Source: Myxococcaceae bacterium (GTDB lineage Bacteria > Myxococcota > Myxococcia > Myxococcales > Myxococcaceae). From it: DNA of 6,550 nucleotides. Position numbers and translations under genes: made by a program. The notes below the pieces were generated by a model. That model worked only from the letters and a program-made list of their open reading frames with translations. It searched no databases and was not told the DNA's origin. The stretch covers positions 1 through 6,550 of the forward strand of contig JAGSPQ010000209.1 of assembly GCA_018262385.1 (NCBI GenBank), read 5' to 3'. Shown one piece after another: positions 5,332 to 6,550 of this stretch; position 1 is the stretch's first letter, and the number at the start of each line of letters is the position of its first letter.

Positions 5332-6534
5332 TCAACCCACCGGTCGCAGCGGATGCGCCACGCCGTCGAGCTGCTCGGGGGCAAACCGCAGCATCCGCTT
5401 GATCCCGTTGCGGTCCAGCACCAGCCGGACCAGCTGCATCGTGGTGTGCTTGTGCTCCCCGTCGTCGACCGAGAACCGGAAGGCGATGTCGAGCTGGTAG
5501 CTCTTGGCGGCCTTCACCTTGCCGACCGAGAAGTCCTCGAGGTCGACGTACTCCATCGCCGACTCGGGGTCGTCCATGTCGCGCAGCAGCCGATCGATGT
5601 TGAGCCGGATGATGTCGGTGACGCCGGTGATGATCCCGTCGTCGCCCAGCCGGGGCAGCATGTCCGAGTCGAGGATGATCTTCTTCTGGTAGCGGATCAC
5701 CGTCTCGGCCAGCTCCCCCTGGCTGACGGTGATGAAGTCGTCGGTGCGCCGCAGCCGCAGCACCTCGTCGGGGACGCCGGGCGAGTGGTAGTCGACCTTC
5801 TCGCGGCAGATCCCGACCCGATCCTGGGTCACCGGGTCCATGATCCGGGTGGTGCGATCGTAGAGGTGCTTGGAGGCGAAGGACGAGAAGACCCGGCGGG
5901 CGCCTTCCTTGATCCGGTCCTTGAACATGTAGCCGACGACCAGCACGAGGAAGAAGTTGAAGCTGGCCTGGGGGATCTTGTTCTGGGCGAAGAAGACCAC
6001 CCCGGTGGCGAACGCCATCGCCAGGCCCGCCGCCATCGCGAAGAGCACCTCTTCCCAGTTCTTGCGCCCCGAGGCGCGGCGCACCTTGAGGAAGAGGATG
6101 TTCATGCAGAACTTCTTCAGGAAGCCGACCCGGTGGGTGTACTCCTCGTTGTCGCCGGTGGGGCTGATCACCGAGCGCAGCTTGTTGTCCTTGCGGTAGC
6201 GCTCGTCGTTCACCACCTGGGTCATCATCTCTTTGCGCAGCTCGACGTAGATGCCGGTGCGGGGCATCTGGTCCATCTCGACCACCGTCTTGCGGAAGAA
6301 CTGCTCGACGGTGAGGCTCAGGTACTCGTCGACCAGGCGGAACGAGGCCTTGGTGCGCTCGTCCAGCCCGTACTTGTCGCTCAGCACCCGGGTGACCAGC
6401 CGATAGCGGCGCAGCGTCTCCTGGACGGCCTTGACCGAGGATCGGGCCAACTGGTCGAGCGCCTCGACGGTGGCGGGGTTGCCGCGCTCGGGGGCCTCGA
6501 GCGAAGGGGCCAGCGCCACGCAGCTCTCGTTCAT
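5332..6534 (-). CDS. Conserved-looking two-span membrane protein of unknown function, 5' end uncertain
   Basis: I cannot assign a function. From the ATG at 6534 the protein has 400 residues. Residues about 20-155 are hydrophilic and probably helical. Two membrane segments follow at about 161-183 (LFAMAAGLAMAFATGVVFF) and 190-205 (FNFFLVLVVGYMF), separated by a very short loop (AQNKIPQ), so both ends should lie on the same side. A basic stretch comes next (KDRIKEGARR, 205-214). The C-terminal half is soluble and patterned, with VGICREKVDYH, VPDEVLRLRR and ILDSDMLPRLGDDGI, and beta-rich towards the end (about 340-385). There is no catalytic motif I can name. The reading frame stays open from 6534 to the right edge (RFSKQ before the Met), and no strong ribosome binding site precedes the ATG, so the true start may lie outside the window. 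The stop lies 34 bases before the HAD gene. Confidence 0.8.
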   Translation of the reverse strand: MNESCVALAPSLEAPERGNPATVEALDQLARSSVKAVQETLRRYRLVTRVLSDKYGLDERTKASFRLVDEYLSLTVEQFFRKTVVEMDQMPRTGIYVELRKEMMTQVVNDERYRKDNKLRSVISPTGDNEEYTHRVGFLKKFCMNILFLKVRRASGRKNWEEVLFAMAAGLAMAFATGVVFFAQNKIPQASFNFFLVLVVGYMFKDRIKEGARRVFSSFASKHLYDRTTRIMDPVTQDRVGICREKVDYHSPGVPDEVLRLRRTDDFITVSQGELAETVIRYQKKIILDSDMLPRLGDDGIITGVTDIIRLNIDRLLRDMDDPESAMEYVDLEDFSVGKVKAAKSYQLDIAFRFSVDDGEHKHTTMQLVRLVLDRNGIKRMLRFAPEQLDGVAHPLRPVG

Positions 6535-6550
6535 CTGCTTCGAGAAGCGC

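Noticed and set aside
4530..5402. Plus-strand open frame (290 codons) over the HAD gene
   Set aside because: It is the register complement of the HAD gene, and the minus-strand product has all four HAD motifs.
1..6550. Mobile elements, CRISPR arrays, tRNA or rRNA genes
   Set aside because: I saw no transposase or integrase motifs, no regularly spaced direct repeats and no cloverleaf or rRNA-like sequence on either strand.

Overview
The window is high in G+C (about two thirds by eye), densely packed, and read entirely from the minus strand. Six complete or near-complete genes follow one another from the right edge to the left edge, with gaps of only -1 to 93 bases. A seventh gene may begin at the left edge. 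The protein-level character (mitochondrial-type alpha/beta E1 and a single-lipoyl E2, strong bias for G/C at third positions, zinc-ribbon membrane proteins) suggests a Myxococcota-like ('deltaproteobacterial') chromosome. That placement is an inference from style, not from a marker gene.

Region 1 (right part, about 3550-6550) holds three genes of unassigned role. In order of transcription they are a two-transmembrane-segment protein of at least 400 residues, a 243-residue cytosolic HAD-superfamily protein with all four motifs, and a 326-residue protein with two N-terminal zinc ribbons, one membrane span and a cysteine-rich outer domain. They are separated by gaps of 34 and 35 bases and look like one transcription unit.

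Region 2 (3457-3549) is a 93-base leader between this trio and the next operon. It contains a small GC-rich hairpin just ahead of a strong ribosome binding site. I see no convincing terminator or promoter in it, so read-through from the trio is possible.

Region 3 (50-3456) is a pyruvate dehydrogenase operon: pdhA (E1 alpha, GTG start), pdhB (E1 beta, joined by a TGATG stop/start overlap) and pdhC (lipoyl E2). Together they convert pyruvate and CoA to acetyl-CoA and CO2 and reduce the lipoyl group, which needs an E3 (dihydrolipoamide dehydrogenase) for reoxidation. No E3 is present, and the few codons visible after pdhC do not look like one.

Most of the window is ordinary core metabolism. The points worth a second look are a GEA in place of the usual GDG in the thiamine diphosphate motif of PdhA, a roughly 48-residue C-terminal tail on PdhA, a possible CTG-started secreted-protein gene overlapping the pdhC stop as CTGA, and the unassigned three-gene set. 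I found no mobile element, CRISPR array, tRNA or rRNA.
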